DNA from: Catenulispora pinisilvae
Lineage (GTDB): Bacteria; Actinomycetota; Actinomycetes; Streptomycetales; Catenulisporaceae
Direction of reading: 5' to 3'
Assembly: GCF_015356865.1 (NCBI RefSeq)
Contig: NZ_JAAFZA010000044.1
Span: 1-56,272 of the forward strand
Length of the DNA stretch: 56,272 nucleotides
The notes beneath the pieces were generated by a model, which worked only from the letters and a program-made list of their open reading frames with translations, was not told the DNA's origin and did not search any database. The translations under genes were made by a program, and so were the position numbers. Positions 7,179-15,719 of this stretch are shown here, piece by piece; the stretch's first letter is position 1, and the number at the start of each line of letters is the position of its first letter.

Positions 7179-8615
7179 ATGGCAGGTGACGCGGTCGACG
7201 CCGAAGCGAGTGACGCGGCTGGCGCCGAGGCAAGCAACGCGGTCGGTGCCGAGCCGGGTGGCGCCGCTGGTGCTGAGGAACCGGAGCGCGCTGCCACGGG
7301 TTCCGAGGTCGAGCTGGTCGGCCGGGCGGATCTGGCGGCCGTCGGCGCGTCCGTGCTCGCCCGGCGGATGTCAGAGCTCGGTCTCACCGACGAGCCGCGA
7401 GTGGTGTGGCGTCGACCGATCGAAGAATGCTTAAGTGTCGAGGCGCGTGAGGACGGCGCGCTCGTATTGCACAGAGTCGGGCATGACGGGGTCCGCATTG
7501 CGCCAGTGGGCTGGGTGGATGTCGCAACCGGTGCGAATGTGACTCCGCACGGGCCGTACATCGCGGCGGATCTTCTCCTCGGAGAGGCGAGCGTGATGCG
7601 TGTCGACCCGCGCAGTGGCTATCTCATCTTCACCGATGAGGATCACCCTGGACGTGCCAACACCGTCGCGATCGATCGATCGAGTTCTGAGGTCGCGTGG
7701 GGGATCACGGCCGATCGCAGGACGGCGACGCTGGGCTACGGCTGGCCGCTCTGGGCCCACGACGACCATCCGGACGCCGAGGTCCTGATCCCCTACACGA
7801 CCCAGTTCACTGAGGACATCCAGTGGCAGCTCACCGATCCGTTCAGCGGCCGGGCAGTCTGGATCGCCGACTGGATGCAGGAGGGCGAGCCGGACCTGGC
7901 AGCCGTGCAGGATCCCCGCCAAGTCGTGCTCGCCTTGTTGCCCGGCGGCGGAGCGCACGAGTTCGACGGCCTGCTCGGTCTGCGTGCCGAGGACGGCGCG
8001 CGGTTGTGGCACATCAACTACTGGCCGCTGGGTAGGCGGTATCGGCCGCGGAAGCACCCGGTCTACGCCGGCCGATCAGAGAGCTGTGTCGTCCTGGTCG
8101 AGCTGGTCCACACGCCGGTGTGCCGCTGCGGCGAGATCGTGCCGCCGAGTCCGCTGGCCGAACGGTTCTGTGAGAACTGCGGCCGGCCCTTCGACTTCCG
8201 GGCGTCGGTGCAAGTCCACAGCCGCGCGACCGGCGAGCTCCTGTTCGCCCGTTCCTGGCCGGACCTCAACGCCCCGGTTACGGAAGTCGCCGACGTCGTC
8301 GACATCCGCTCCGAGGTCCTGCTGACCCGCGAGGGCTCCTTCGTCCGCGGTCATTCGCTCCCCGAGGGCCGGCAACTCTGGTCCCTCACCCCGCCGAGCG
8401 CGACTACTTTCCACGACAGCGGCCGCCATCCGAACAGCCGCTGGGCTTGGCTCAGAGACACCGTCGAGGAGTCGGCGAGCCTGTTCGTCCACGCCGCCAC
8501 CGGCCGCACCCTCACCCTGCCCGGCGCGGTCCATCACACTCCCGATGACCGCGTAGTCACCCACGTCGACGGCGAACTGGTCTGCTGGGCGCTGCCCGGA
8601 GGCGGAGGCGATTAG
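7179..8615 (+). CDS. PQQ/beta-propeller-like protein with a C4 zinc ribbon
   Basis: About 478 aa from ATG 7179; GTG 7173 or 7170 are alternative starts. The first 45 residues are a low-complexity repeat alternating Ala, Gly, Asp and Glu (DAEASDAAGAEASNAVGAE). The body has recurring strands of the type 'GLRAEDGARLWHINYW' and 'SLPEGRQLWSLTPP', as in PQQ-like or WD propellers in which a Trp ends each blade. Near residue 315 a zinc ribbon is inserted: CRCG, a 17-residue spacer, then FCENCGRPF. There is no signal peptide, so it is cytosolic. It follows the kinase/VWA/J fusion by 31 bases and is probably co-transcribed, so it may be a partner or substrate. I cannot assign a defined family. Confidence 0.72.
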   Translation: MAGDAVDAEASDAAGAEASNAVGAEPGGAAGAEEPERAATGSEVELVGRADLAAVGASVLARRMSELGLTDEPRVVWRRPIEECLSVEAREDGALVLHRVGHDGVRIAPVGWVDVATGANVTPHGPYIAADLLLGEASVMRVDPRSGYLIFTDEDHPGRANTVAIDRSSSEVAWGITADRRTATLGYGWPLWAHDDHPDAEVLIPYTTQFTEDIQWQLTDPFSGRAVWIADWMQEGEPDLAAVQDPRQVVLALLPGGGAHEFDGLLGLRAEDGARLWHINYWPLGRRYRPRKHPVYAGRSESCVVLVELVHTPVCRCGEIVPPSPLAERFCENCGRPFDFRASVQVHSRATGELLFARSWPDLNAPVTEVADVVDIRSEVLLTREGSFVRGHSLPEGRQLWSLTPPSATTFHDSGRHPNSRWAWLRDTVEESASLFVHAATGRTLTLPGAVHHTPDDRVVTHVDGELVCWALPGGGGD

Positions 8616-8701
8616 CGATCGCTGTTATCAGGAAGCAGAGTTCGTGGGTATGATCCGCGCCAAGCGATCAACACCGGGATGGGCCGGGATGGGGAGGCGA
8701 C

Positions 8702-9508
8702 ATGTCCGAGGCGGACTGGACTGTGCCGGGAGTGGACACCGAGGTCGCCACGCCGGCCCGGATGTACGACTACTACCTCGGTGGCAAGGACAACTTCGCC
8801 GCGGACCGCGATGCCGCCGAGAAGGTCCTGAAGAACATGCCGAAGGTGCGGGCCTTCGCCCGGGCGAACCGTGCGTTCCTGGGCCGCGCGGTGCGGGCGA
8901 TGGCGGCCGAGGGGATTTCGCAGTTCCTTGACATCGGTATCGGGTTGCCCGGTCCCGGCGGGACAGTGGCCAGTGCGCTGGCGGCCCGGCCGGACGCGCA
9001 TGTGGTGGGCGTCGACAACGACCCGATCGTGCTGGCGCACGCCCGGGCCCGTCCGGTGGACGCCGGGGCCGGGGCCGCGACGATCGTCGCCGGGGATCTT
9101 CGGGATCCGGCCGCGGTGCTGGCTGATCTGCGGATGCGCGGAGTGCTCGACTTCGAGCGGCCGATCGGCGTGATGCTGATCGCGGTGCTGCACTTCGTCG
9201 GCGACGACGAGGACCCGTACGGCATCGTCAATACCCTGATGGACGCGGTCGCGCCCGGCAGCTTCCTGGCGCTGACCCACGTCACCGGGGATTTCGACCA
9301 GGAGCGGCTTGCCGTGTCGGCGCAGGCCTACGAGAAGTCGACGGCGAAGCTCACGGTGCGCAGCGCCAAGGAGACCGCCGCGTTCTTCGACGGCCGGGAG
9401 CTGCTGGAGCCCGGTGTGGTGTTGCTGCCGCGCTGGCGTCCGGACGGCGCGGTACCGGCCGACGCCGACGACATCTGGATGTATGGGGCGCTCGGCCGCA
9501 AGAGCTGA
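8702..9508 (+). CDS. SAM-dependent methyltransferase, DUF574 / Methyltransf_19 family
   Basis: 268 aa, start ATG 8702 after GGGAGG. The N-terminal signature PARMYDYYLGGKDNFAADR and FLDIGIGLPGPGGTV (the SAM-binding glycine motif) identify the DUF574 family, which is strongly expanded in Streptomyces, Catenulispora and relatives. VVGVDNDPIVLAHARA carries the acidic residue that binds the SAM ribose. Length is normal for the family (about 265-280 aa). The substrate is not known for most members. It is transcribed in the same direction as the upstream propeller gene with an 86-base gap, so it may have its own promoter. Confidence 0.93.
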   Translation: MSEADWTVPGVDTEVATPARMYDYYLGGKDNFAADRDAAEKVLKNMPKVRAFARANRAFLGRAVRAMAAEGISQFLDIGIGLPGPGGTVASALAARPDAHVVGVDNDPIVLAHARARPVDAGAGAATIVAGDLRDPAAVLADLRMRGVLDFERPIGVMLIAVLHFVGDDEDPYGIVNTLMDAVAPGSFLALTHVTGDFDQERLAVSAQAYEKSTAKLTVRSAKETAAFFDGRELLEPGVVLLPRWRPDGAVPADADDIWMYGALGRKS

Positions 9509-9622
9509 CCGAATCGGCTGACTGAAGTCGCGGCAGCGGCTGCCGGCCGAAGTTACTGAGGAGTTGCCTCCACACGTCGCCCCGACCAAGGTGGGGGACA
9601 TCCACCTCGGAACGGAGTCCGC

Positions 9623-10966
9623 ATGACCCAGCCCGCCGCGCCGGCCGCCGCCACACGCCCGAACCCGGCCGACCTCCTACGCGGGCTGGAAGCAGTCCTT
9701 CCCGGCCTCCGAGACCTCTACAAGGACCTCCACGCCCACCCCGAACTCTCCTTCCATGAGGTCCGCACCGCGGGCATCGTCGCGCAGCACCTGCGCGCGG
9801 CGGGCTGGGAAGTCACCGAAGGCCTGGGCGGCACCGGAGACCTCCCCGGCACCGGTGTCGTGGGCGTGCTGCGCGGTGGCCTGAACGGCGCAGCCGCCGG
9901 GCCCGTGATCCTCGTGCGAGCCGACATGGACGCGCTCCCGGTCGCCGAGGAGACCGGCCTTCCTTACGCCTCGACCGTCACCGCCGCCGACCGCGACGGC
10001 ACCGAAGTCCCGGTGATGCACGCCTGCGGTCACGACGTCCACGTCGCCTGTCTGCTCGGCGTGAGCGACCTGCTGGCTGCGAACCGTGCGGCGTGGGGCG
10101 GCACCGTGGTCGCCGTCTTCCAGCCGGCCGAGGAGGTCGGCGGTGCGCCGAAGATGATCGAGGACGGGTTCCTGGACCGTTTCCCGCGTCCCGAGGTCTG
10201 CCTCGGCCAGCACGTCGCCCCCGCGCCGGCCGGGCTGGTCGGCACCCGGCCGGGTCCGGTGATGAGCGCCTGCGACACCCTCCGGGTCAAGGTGTTCGGG
10301 CGCGGCGGGCACGGTTCGATGCCGGAGTCGACCGTGGATCCGGTGGTGATCGCGGCCGCGATCGTCATGCGGTTGCAGACGATCGTGACCCGGGAGATCG
10401 CCGCGAGCCAGCAGGCCGTGGTGACGGTCGGATCGCTGCGGGCCGGGACCCGGGCCAATGTCATCCCGGACGAGGCCGAGCTCGGCATCACCGTCCGCAC
10501 CGCGTCGCCGACCACCCGGACCAAGGTGCTGGCCGCGATCGAGCGGATCGTCAACGCCGAGGCCGCCGCGTCCGGCGCCGAGCGGCTGCCGGAGATCACG
10601 ACCGAGGACGAGTTGCCGCTGCTGGTGAACGACCCGGCGGCGACCGAGGTGGTCCTGGCGGCGTTCCGCGGGCTGCTCGGCCCGGGCTCGGTGTTCGTGC
10701 TGCCCAGCCCGCTGACCGGCAGCGAGGACTTCGGGCACTTCGGCACCGCGCTGGGCGTGCCGACCGTGTTCTGGCACTTCGGCGGCCTGGACCTCGCCGA
10801 CTTCACCGAGGCGGACATCCACTCCCTGCTGGAGAACGGCATCCCGGCCACGCTCCCGACCAACCACTCGCCGAAGTTCGCCCCGGCGGTCGACCCGACG
10901 CTGGAGTTCGGGGTGCGGTTGATGATCGCCGCCGCCGGTGCGTGGCTGGCGGGCGCGTCGGCCTGA
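9623..10966 (+). CDS. M20D-family amidohydrolase (N-acyl-amino-acid / hippurate hydrolase type)
   Basis: 447 aa from ATG 9623, with CGGAG seven bases upstream. This metallopeptidase-fold amidohydrolase cleaves N-acyl amino acids or similar amides in the cytosol. Conserved features are HPELSFHE, RADMDALPV, MHACGHDVHVACLL (residues 132-145, metal ligands) and the catalytic Glu pair in QPAEEVGG. GGHGSMPE lies in the lid/dimerisation domain, and a C-terminal metal-binding His lies in NHSPKF. Length fits M20D enzymes with a short N-terminal extension. It is a single gene with no pathway partner alongside. The 3' end (GCGTCGGCCTGAGAAC) is duplicated downstream. Confidence 0.92.
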   Translation: MTQPAAPAAATRPNPADLLRGLEAVLPGLRDLYKDLHAHPELSFHEVRTAGIVAQHLRAAGWEVTEGLGGTGDLPGTGVVGVLRGGLNGAAAGPVILVRADMDALPVAEETGLPYASTVTAADRDGTEVPVMHACGHDVHVACLLGVSDLLAANRAAWGGTVVAVFQPAEEVGGAPKMIEDGFLDRFPRPEVCLGQHVAPAPAGLVGTRPGPVMSACDTLRVKVFGRGGHGSMPESTVDPVVIAAAIVMRLQTIVTREIAASQQAVVTVGSLRAGTRANVIPDEAELGITVRTASPTTRTKVLAAIERIVNAEAAASGAERLPEITTEDELPLLVNDPAATEVVLAAFRGLLGPGSVFVLPSPLTGSEDFGHFGTALGVPTVFWHFGGLDLADFTEADIHSLLENGIPATLPTNHSPKFAPAVDPTLEFGVRLMIAAAGAWLAGASA

Positions 10967-11055
10967 GAACCGGTGGATCCGGTGGATCCGGTGGATCCGG
11001 CGGGCGCGTCGGCTTGAGAACGGCGGATCCGGCGGGCACGTCGGCGGGAGAATAG
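10950..11055. repeat. Tandem copies of the amidohydrolase 3' end with a GGTGGATCC triplet repeat
   Basis: The gene end GGCGGGCGCGTCGGCCTGAG is followed by three GGTGGATCC units (10972-10998). A second copy of the gene end then appears with CTTGAG (TGA at 11015-11017, 51 bases after the true stop), followed by a third, decayed copy (GGCGGGCACGTCGGCGGGAG). It lies directly before the ribosome-binding site of the next gene. Confidence 0.85.
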
Positions 11056-11084
11056 GCGTTGGGACATTCGGAAGGGAGCGCGGG

Positions 11085-11411
11085 ATGGGTGTGGGTGGCT
11101 GGCTGCGCAAGGGCACCGATCGGTTCCTGAGCCGTTTTGAGGATCCGCTGGAGCAGTTCGAACTGGCCCGGCGGCGGCAGTTGGACCTGCTCGGCGACCT
11201 GGAGCACCGGATGCTGCTGGTGCAGCCCGGCTCGAAGGAAGAGGCGAACCTGCTGAAGGCCAAGGCTGATCTGGAGAGCCGCATCAGCGAGTTCCAGGGC
11301 ATCATCGTGCGGTTGAAGGCCTCGAAGTCAGCCGGCGCCTCGGCCTCGGCGGCGGACCGGCTGGAGGAGGAGATGCAGCGGTTGGCCGAAGACGCCCGGC
11401 GGTGGAGTTGA
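11085..11411 (+). CDS. Small cytosolic coiled-coil protein of unknown function
   Basis: 108 aa from ATG 11085 with GAAGGGAG eight bases upstream. It begins MGVGGWLRKGTDRFLSRFED and then is almost wholly helical and charged, with heptad-like spacing (DLLGDLEHRMLL, ANLLKAKADLESRISEFQGI). It has no signal peptide, no cysteine and no membrane span. The Ala/Ser-rich stretch near residue 85 (SAGASASAADRLEEEM) links to a final helix. It starts 118 bases after the amidohydrolase and ends just before the gnd gene. I do not recognise a named family; a helical scaffold or regulator is all that can be said. Confidence 0.7.
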   Translation: MGVGGWLRKGTDRFLSRFEDPLEQFELARRRQLDLLGDLEHRMLLVQPGSKEEANLLKAKADLESRISEFQGIIVRLKASKSAGASASAADRLEEEMQRLAEDARRWS

Positions 11412-11450
11412 ACATCCCCTCCCGCGGCCATGAGTGTTAAGTTGCCGAAT

Positions 11451-12890
11451 ATGCAGGCATCCGCACAGATCGGCGTGACCGGACTGGCCGTCATGGGCCG
11501 CAACCTGGCCCGCAACTTCGCCCGTCACGGCTACACCGTGGCCCTCCACAACCGCACCGCCGCACGGACCCGGGCCCTCGTCGAGGAGTTCGGGGACGAA
11601 GGCTCTTTCGTTCCCACCGAGACCGCCGAGGACTTCGTCGCGGCGCTCGAGAAACCCCGGCGCCTGATGATCATGGTCAAGGCCGGGGACGCCACCGACG
11701 CGGTGATCGAGGAGTTCGCCCCGCTGCTGGAGCCCGGCGACATGATCATCGACGGTGGCAACGCGCACTTCCTGGACACCCGCCGGCGCGAGAAGGCGCT
11801 GCGCGAGCGCGGCATCCACTTCGTCGGCTCCGGGGTGTCCGGCGGCGAGGAGGGCGCGCTGCACGGCCCGGCCGTCATGCCCGGCGGCTCCGCCGAGTCC
11901 TACGCGGTGCTCGGCCCGATGCTGGAGGCGATCAGCGCCAAGGTGGACGGCGAGCCGTGCTGCACGCACATCGGCACCGACGGCGCCGGGCACTTCGTGA
12001 AGATGGTGCACAACGGCATCGAGTACGCCGACATGCAGCTCATCGCCGAGGCCTACGACCTGCTGCGGCACGTGGCCGGGTACGCCCCGGCGCAGATCGC
12101 CGACGTGTTCCGGGTCTGGAACAAGGGCCGGCTGAACTCCTACCTGATCGAGATCACCGCCGAGATCCTGGCGCACACCGACGCCGGGAGCGACAAGCCG
12201 TTCGTCGACATCGTCCGCGACGCCGCCGAGCAGAAGGGCACCGGCCGCTGGACCGTGCAGACCGCCCTGGACCTCGGCTCCCCGGTGACCGCGATCGCCC
12301 AGGCGACGTTCGCCCGAGTGGCCTCCTCCCGCACCGCACTGCGCGACGCCTACCGGCCGCTGCCCGGCGGTACGGAGCACCCGCTGCGGCCGCACGAGGC
12401 CGAGCGCTACGTCGCCACGGTCGAGCACGCGCTCTACGCGTCCAAGGTCATCGCCTACGACCAGGGCTGGACGATGATCCGGGACGCCGCCGAGGAGTAC
12501 GGCTGGGACATCGACCTGGGCAACGTCGCGGCGATCTGGCGCGGCGGCTGCATCATCCGGGCGGCGTTCCTGGACCGCATCCGCGCCGCCTACAACACCG
12601 ACGCGACGCTGCCCAGCCTGCTGTCCGAACCGGAGTTCGCCGACGAGATCACCAAGGCCCAGGTGCCGTGGCGCGAGGTGATCGCGGCCGCCACCCGCCG
12701 CGGGATCCCGGTGCCGGCCTTCTCCTCGGCGCTGGCCTACTACGACACACTGCGGGCCGAGCGGCTGCCGGCGGCGCTGATCCAGGGCCAGCGGGACTTC
12801 TTCGGTGCGCACACCTACCGCCGGACGGACCGGGAGGGGACGTTCCACACGCTGTGGGCGGAGCCGGGGCAGCCTGAGGTCGAGGCCTGA
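11451..12890 (+). CDS. gnd: 6-phosphogluconate dehydrogenase (decarboxylating)
   Basis: 479 aa from ATG 11451. It oxidises 6-phosphogluconate to ribulose 5-phosphate + CO2 with NADP+ or NAD+ (oxidative pentose phosphate pathway, cytosol). The Rossmann motif is GVTGLAVMGRNLARNFARHG. VSGGEEGALHGPAVMPGG is the substrate loop and HFVKMVHNGIEYADMQ carries the catalytic Lys. Length matches the long (about 480-aa) class. An in-frame ATG at 11430 would add seven residues (MSVKLPN) but has no ribosome-binding site; 11451 also gives the usual N-terminus, so the start is uncertain. After the stop, GCCTGATTCG and GCTGACG recur in diverged form (12890-12961). Confidence 0.95.
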   Translation: MQASAQIGVTGLAVMGRNLARNFARHGYTVALHNRTAARTRALVEEFGDEGSFVPTETAEDFVAALEKPRRLMIMVKAGDATDAVIEEFAPLLEPGDMIIDGGNAHFLDTRRREKALRERGIHFVGSGVSGGEEGALHGPAVMPGGSAESYAVLGPMLEAISAKVDGEPCCTHIGTDGAGHFVKMVHNGIEYADMQLIAEAYDLLRHVAGYAPAQIADVFRVWNKGRLNSYLIEITAEILAHTDAGSDKPFVDIVRDAAEQKGTGRWTVQTALDLGSPVTAIAQATFARVASSRTALRDAYRPLPGGTEHPLRPHEAERYVATVEHALYASKVIAYDQGWTMIRDAAEEYGWDIDLGNVAAIWRGGCIIRAAFLDRIRAAYNTDATLPSLLSEPEFADEITKAQVPWREVIAAATRRGIPVPAFSSALAYYDTLRAERLPAALIQGQRDFFGAHTYRRTDREGTFHTLWAEPGQPEVEA

Positions 12891-13030
12891 TTCGGTGCTG
12901 ACGCGGGGCTGAGTCAGTTCCCGTAGTTAGTCCTCGCGCGGGGCTGATTCGCTGACGTGCGGCGGGTTTCAGCGGAGGTGTGGACCTGGACCCAGGTCTT
13001 CGCTTCGGCCGAAGCCCGCCGCGTTCGTCG

Positions 13031-13600
13031 TTACGCCGCCGGCCAGTTCCGCAGCGCCACGTCCAACGCCTCGATGGCAGCGTTCCAGGAGTCGTCGGCG
13101 GGCCGTGGGTTGTGCTGATACGAACCTCCGGCCTCCAACGTGACGAAGCCCAGGATCGTCGCGCCGAGCAGCCGCACCGCGTCGGTCTCGGCGGGTTCGC
13201 CGAGGGCGTAGCCGCGCAGCAGGGCGCGGTTGAGGTCCGAGTTCCGGCGCGCGGCGTCGGCGGCGGGGGAGTCGAGCGGGAAGGGCATCCGGGCGGCGGC
13301 GAAGCGGCCCGGGTGGGACTTGGCATAGTCGCGGTAGGCGGCGGCGAAGGCCAGCAGCGCCTCGCGCCCCGCGCGGCCGGCCAGCGCCTCGGCGACCCGG
13401 TCCGCGAGCTCGCCCAGGGCCCGCGCCGCGACCCGGACCCGCAGGTCGTTGGCGTTGCGGATGTGCGAGTACAGGCTGGGTTCCTTCACCCCGAACCGCC
13501 GCGCCACCATCCCGATCGTGAGGTTCTCGAACCCGATCTCGTCGGCCAGTTCGGCGGCCGCGGTCACGACCAGCTCGGGGGACAGCCCGGCGCGCGCCAT
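13031..13600 (-). CDS. TetR family regulator, divergent from FBP-domain gene
   Basis: 189 aa from ATG 13600, preceded by AAGGAG. The helix-turn-helix region reads VVTAAAELADEIGFENLTIG, then MVARRFGVKEPSLYSHIRN. The C-terminal domain (FAAAYRDYAKSHPGRFAAAR) matches the WHG-type TetR C-terminal domain. Between it and the oppositely oriented gene at 13662 is a perfect 9-bp inverted repeat (13625-13645), which makes autoregulation and control of the neighbour very likely. The inducer is unknown. The open frame extends to 13714, but that would run through the operator and into the neighbour's start, so the ATG at 13600 is preferred. Confidence 0.9.
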   Translation of the reverse strand: MARAGLSPELVVTAAAELADEIGFENLTIGMVARRFGVKEPSLYSHIRNANDLRVRVAARALGELADRVAEALAGRAGREALLAFAAAYRDYAKSHPGRFAAARMPFPLDSPAADAARRNSDLNRALLRGYALGEPAETDAVRLLGATILGFVTLEAGGSYQHNPRPADDSWNAAIEALDVALRNWPAA

Positions 13601-13624
13601 CCGACTCCTTCGTGAGTTAACGAT

Positions 13625-13645
13625 TTGCCTAAGTGACTTAGGCAA
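13625..13645. promoter_or_regulatory. Perfect 9+3+9 palindrome, TetR operator
   Basis: TTGCCTAAG, TGA, CTTAGGCAA: perfect 9-base arms with a 3-base centre, placed 24 bases upstream of the TetR start codon and 16 bases upstream of the FBP gene's ATG. Size, symmetry and location are those of a TetR dimer operator that would block both divergent promoters. No other palindrome of this quality lies in the gap. Confidence 0.8.
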
Positions 13646-13661
13646 CCTTACCGTACCCACC

Positions 13662-14159
13662 ATGGAACCGATCACCGAGCGCGAGATCCGCACCAGCTTC
13701 GTCAACTGCTCCAAGGGTGAGGCCCAGCGACTCGGCCTGCCGGCGGACCTGGCTGAGAAGTCCTGGTCCGACCTGGACTTCCTGGGCTGGCGCGACCCCG
13801 GGGCGCCTGACCGCGCCTACCTGGTCGCCCCGTACGAAGGCCGCCTGGTCGGGGTCTCCCTGCGCGCCTCCGGCGGCGGCGCCCGAGGCTTCGGCGCCCG
13901 CAGCATGTGCTCCGTCTGCCTCACCACCCGCACCGGCGGCGGCGTGGCCCTGATGACCGCCCGCCGCACCGGCGAAGCGGGCCGGCAGGGCAACTCGATC
14001 GGGCAGTATCTGTGTACTGACTTGCAGTGCTCGCTGTTCGTGCGCGGCATCAAGACCTCGGCGGTCGGGCACGACCTGGACGAGTCGATCGATCCGGCGG
14101 GACGGATCGCGCGGGCGAATACGAATCTGCACGCGTTCTTGAAGCGGCTTTTCGCTTAG
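13662..14159 (+). CDS. FBP-domain treble-clef zinc-finger protein (FusB-C-like)
   Basis: 165 aa from ATG 13662. The C-terminal half has CSVC (Cys83, Cys86) and CTDLQC (Cys118, Cys123), the four-cysteine treble-clef of the FBP C-terminal domain found in FusB/FBP elongation-factor-G-binding proteins. The N-terminal part (EIRTSFVNCSKGEAQRLGLP) is the form usual in actinobacterial single-domain members. In staphylococci FusB frees EF-G from ribosomes stalled by fusidic acid; transferring that role here is only an inference. It is divergent from, and presumably repressed by, the TetR at 13600 via the palindrome 13625-13645. The stop is three bases from the convergent carboxypeptidase stop. Confidence 0.82.
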   Translation: MEPITEREIRTSFVNCSKGEAQRLGLPADLAEKSWSDLDFLGWRDPGAPDRAYLVAPYEGRLVGVSLRASGGGARGFGARSMCSVCLTTRTGGGVALMTARRTGEAGRQGNSIGQYLCTDLQCSLFVRGIKTSAVGHDLDESIDPAGRIARANTNLHAFLKRLFA

Positions 14160-14162
14160 CGG

Positions 14163-15251
14163 TCAATCCATTGCTTCAACCAGCCGTCGGCTCACCAGCA
14201 GAACGCTGGTCAGCCCCGCCTCGGCCGTAGTCCCCGCATTCTCGTGCAGCACGACTCCCAGCACGAAGTGGTCCTCCCCGTTCAGGGTCCGGTGCGCGGC
14301 CCACATCAGTGCCCCGCCGGCCGGGGTGCTGGAGCCGGTCTTGCCGCCGACTACGCCGTCGGCGCCCAGGAGGGTGTCGGTGTTCGCCAGCACGGTCGGG
14401 TCGTCGGGGACCTCGGTGTCCGGGACGCCGGTCAGCGCGAGCAGGGTGGGGTCGGTGAGGGCGGATTCGGCCAGCAGCAGTTGGTCGGTGGCGGTGCTGC
14501 GGGTGGCCGCGTCCAGGCCGCTGGGGTCGGTGTAGGTGGTGTGGGTCATGCCCAACGCGGCCGCCGCGGCGTTCATCTCGGCCACGAAGGCGTCCTCGGT
14601 CCCGGCGTCCCAGCGGGCCAGCAGCCGGGCGACGTTGTTGGCGGACGGGACCAGCATCAGCTCCAGCATCGCGCGCTCGCTGAGCCGCTGCCCGGCCCGT
14701 ACCGGCGCCGAGCTCTCGTCGCGGTCGTAGGACTCGTCCTCGGCCTGCCGGTCGACGGTGATGTCCGGCCCGTTCTGCCCGTCGGCCAGCGGGTGGTCCT
14801 TGAGCAGGACGTAAGCCGTCATCACCTTGGCGACACTGGCGATCGGCACCGGTGTCTGGTCTCCGCAGGTGCCGAGGCTGCCGATTCCCTGGGCCCACAG
14901 CGCCGTCTCGCCGTCGTTCGGCCACGGCAGCGACCCGGCCATGTCCCGGTACGCCGGCGCGACCAGTTTCAGGTCTGGCTCGGCCGGGCTGTCGAAACCG
15001 TGCGCGGCCAGCACCGCCACGGTTCCCCCGCCGCCGACCACCAGGATGGCGCCGACAAGGGTCGCGGCGGCGGCGAGCCGGGAACGGCGCCGGCGTTTGC
15101 CGGCCCGTGTCGCGGCCCGCGCCGCGGATTCAGATGCCGCAGCTCCGAGTGCCGCAGCTGGCGCAACTGCTTCGGGCACCGAGGTCTCAGGCCCGGAAGC
15201 CGAGATCTCAGGGGGCTCCGATGCCGTCTCTTCCAGTTCTGGATTGGGCAC
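14163..15251 (-). CDS. D-alanyl-D-alanine carboxypeptidase (S11 family), membrane-anchored
   Basis: 362 aa. An S11 penicillin-binding protein that trims the terminal D-Ala of peptidoglycan stem peptides outside the cell. The three active-site motifs are present: SVAK (Ser139, Lys142), SAN in LVPSANNVARLL, and KTG in VVGGKTGSST. An Ala/Pro/Ser-rich cytosolic leader of about 50 residues ends in RAGKRRRRSR, followed by one membrane anchor (about residues 58-84), so it is probably an uncleaved type II membrane protein. The start ATG 15251 has no strong ribosome-binding site. It is convergent with the FBP gene. Confidence 0.9.
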   Translation of the reverse strand: MPNPELEETASEPPEISASGPETSVPEAVAPAAALGAAASESAARAATRAGKRRRRSRLAAAATLVGAILVVGGGGTVAVLAAHGFDSPAEPDLKLVAPAYRDMAGSLPWPNDGETALWAQGIGSLGTCGDQTPVPIASVAKVMTAYVLLKDHPLADGQNGPDITVDRQAEDESYDRDESSAPVRAGQRLSERAMLELMLVPSANNVARLLARWDAGTEDAFVAEMNAAAAALGMTHTTYTDPSGLDAATRSTATDQLLLAESALTDPTLLALTGVPDTEVPDDPTVLANTDTLLGADGVVGGKTGSSTPAGGALMWAAHRTLNGEDHFVLGVVLHENAGTTAEAGLTSVLLVSRRLVEAMD

Positions 15252-15326
15252 CCATCGAAGCTAGCGGAGCCCCGGTGTCGAACGCGATCTCTAACGCCGC
15301 GTTGTGACAGAACTGCGTAACGGCCG

Positions 15327-15671
15327 TCAGGTCCCGACCGTGTACTCGATCAGGACCGACAGCACCGCCAGCGCGGCGAACGCGATCGCCATCGTCCGAT
15401 GCCCGGTCCCGGCCAGCGCGAGCGCCGCGACCAGGAACACGGCCAGCTTCAGCGCCGCCTCCGGCACTGTCGGCAGGTTCACCGGATGTCCGCCGGCGGC
15501 CAGGAACGTGGCCCAGATCGCGATGGCCGCCGCGGGCGCCCCCACGGCGAGCGCGGCCTTGGCGAGCCCGTTCCCGCCAGTGTGGATGCCCCAGTAGACG
15601 AGAACCGCGAGCATCGCCATCTCCAGCGCGAACGCCAAGCCGGCGTTGGTGATGGTGACGGCGCTTTTCAC
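15327..15671 (-). CDS. YrdB/DUF2568-like small membrane protein
   Basis: 114 aa from GTG 15671; GGAGGAACCC abuts this start, while ATG 15692 would overlap that site. Four hydrophobic segments (about residues 8-28, 35-55, 64-82 and 88-107) make it an integral membrane protein. The sequence pattern (NAGLAFALEMAMLAVLVYWG, then GHPVNLP and a final short helix) resembles the YrdB family (DUF2568). The function is unknown in the family. It follows the GatB/YqeY gene on the same strand with a 48-base gap. The 17 bases at its start are identical to those at the TetR gene 3520. Confidence 0.72.
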   Translation of the reverse strand: MKSAVTITNAGLAFALEMAMLAVLVYWGIHTGGNGLAKAALAVGAPAAAIAIWATFLAAGGHPVNLPTVPEAALKLAVFLVAALALAGTGHRTMAIAFAALAVLSVLIEYTVGT

Positions 15672-15719
15672 GGGTTCCTCCTGGGCCGACATGCGGGGAT
15701 CGCGCGGATGTGCCCACTC

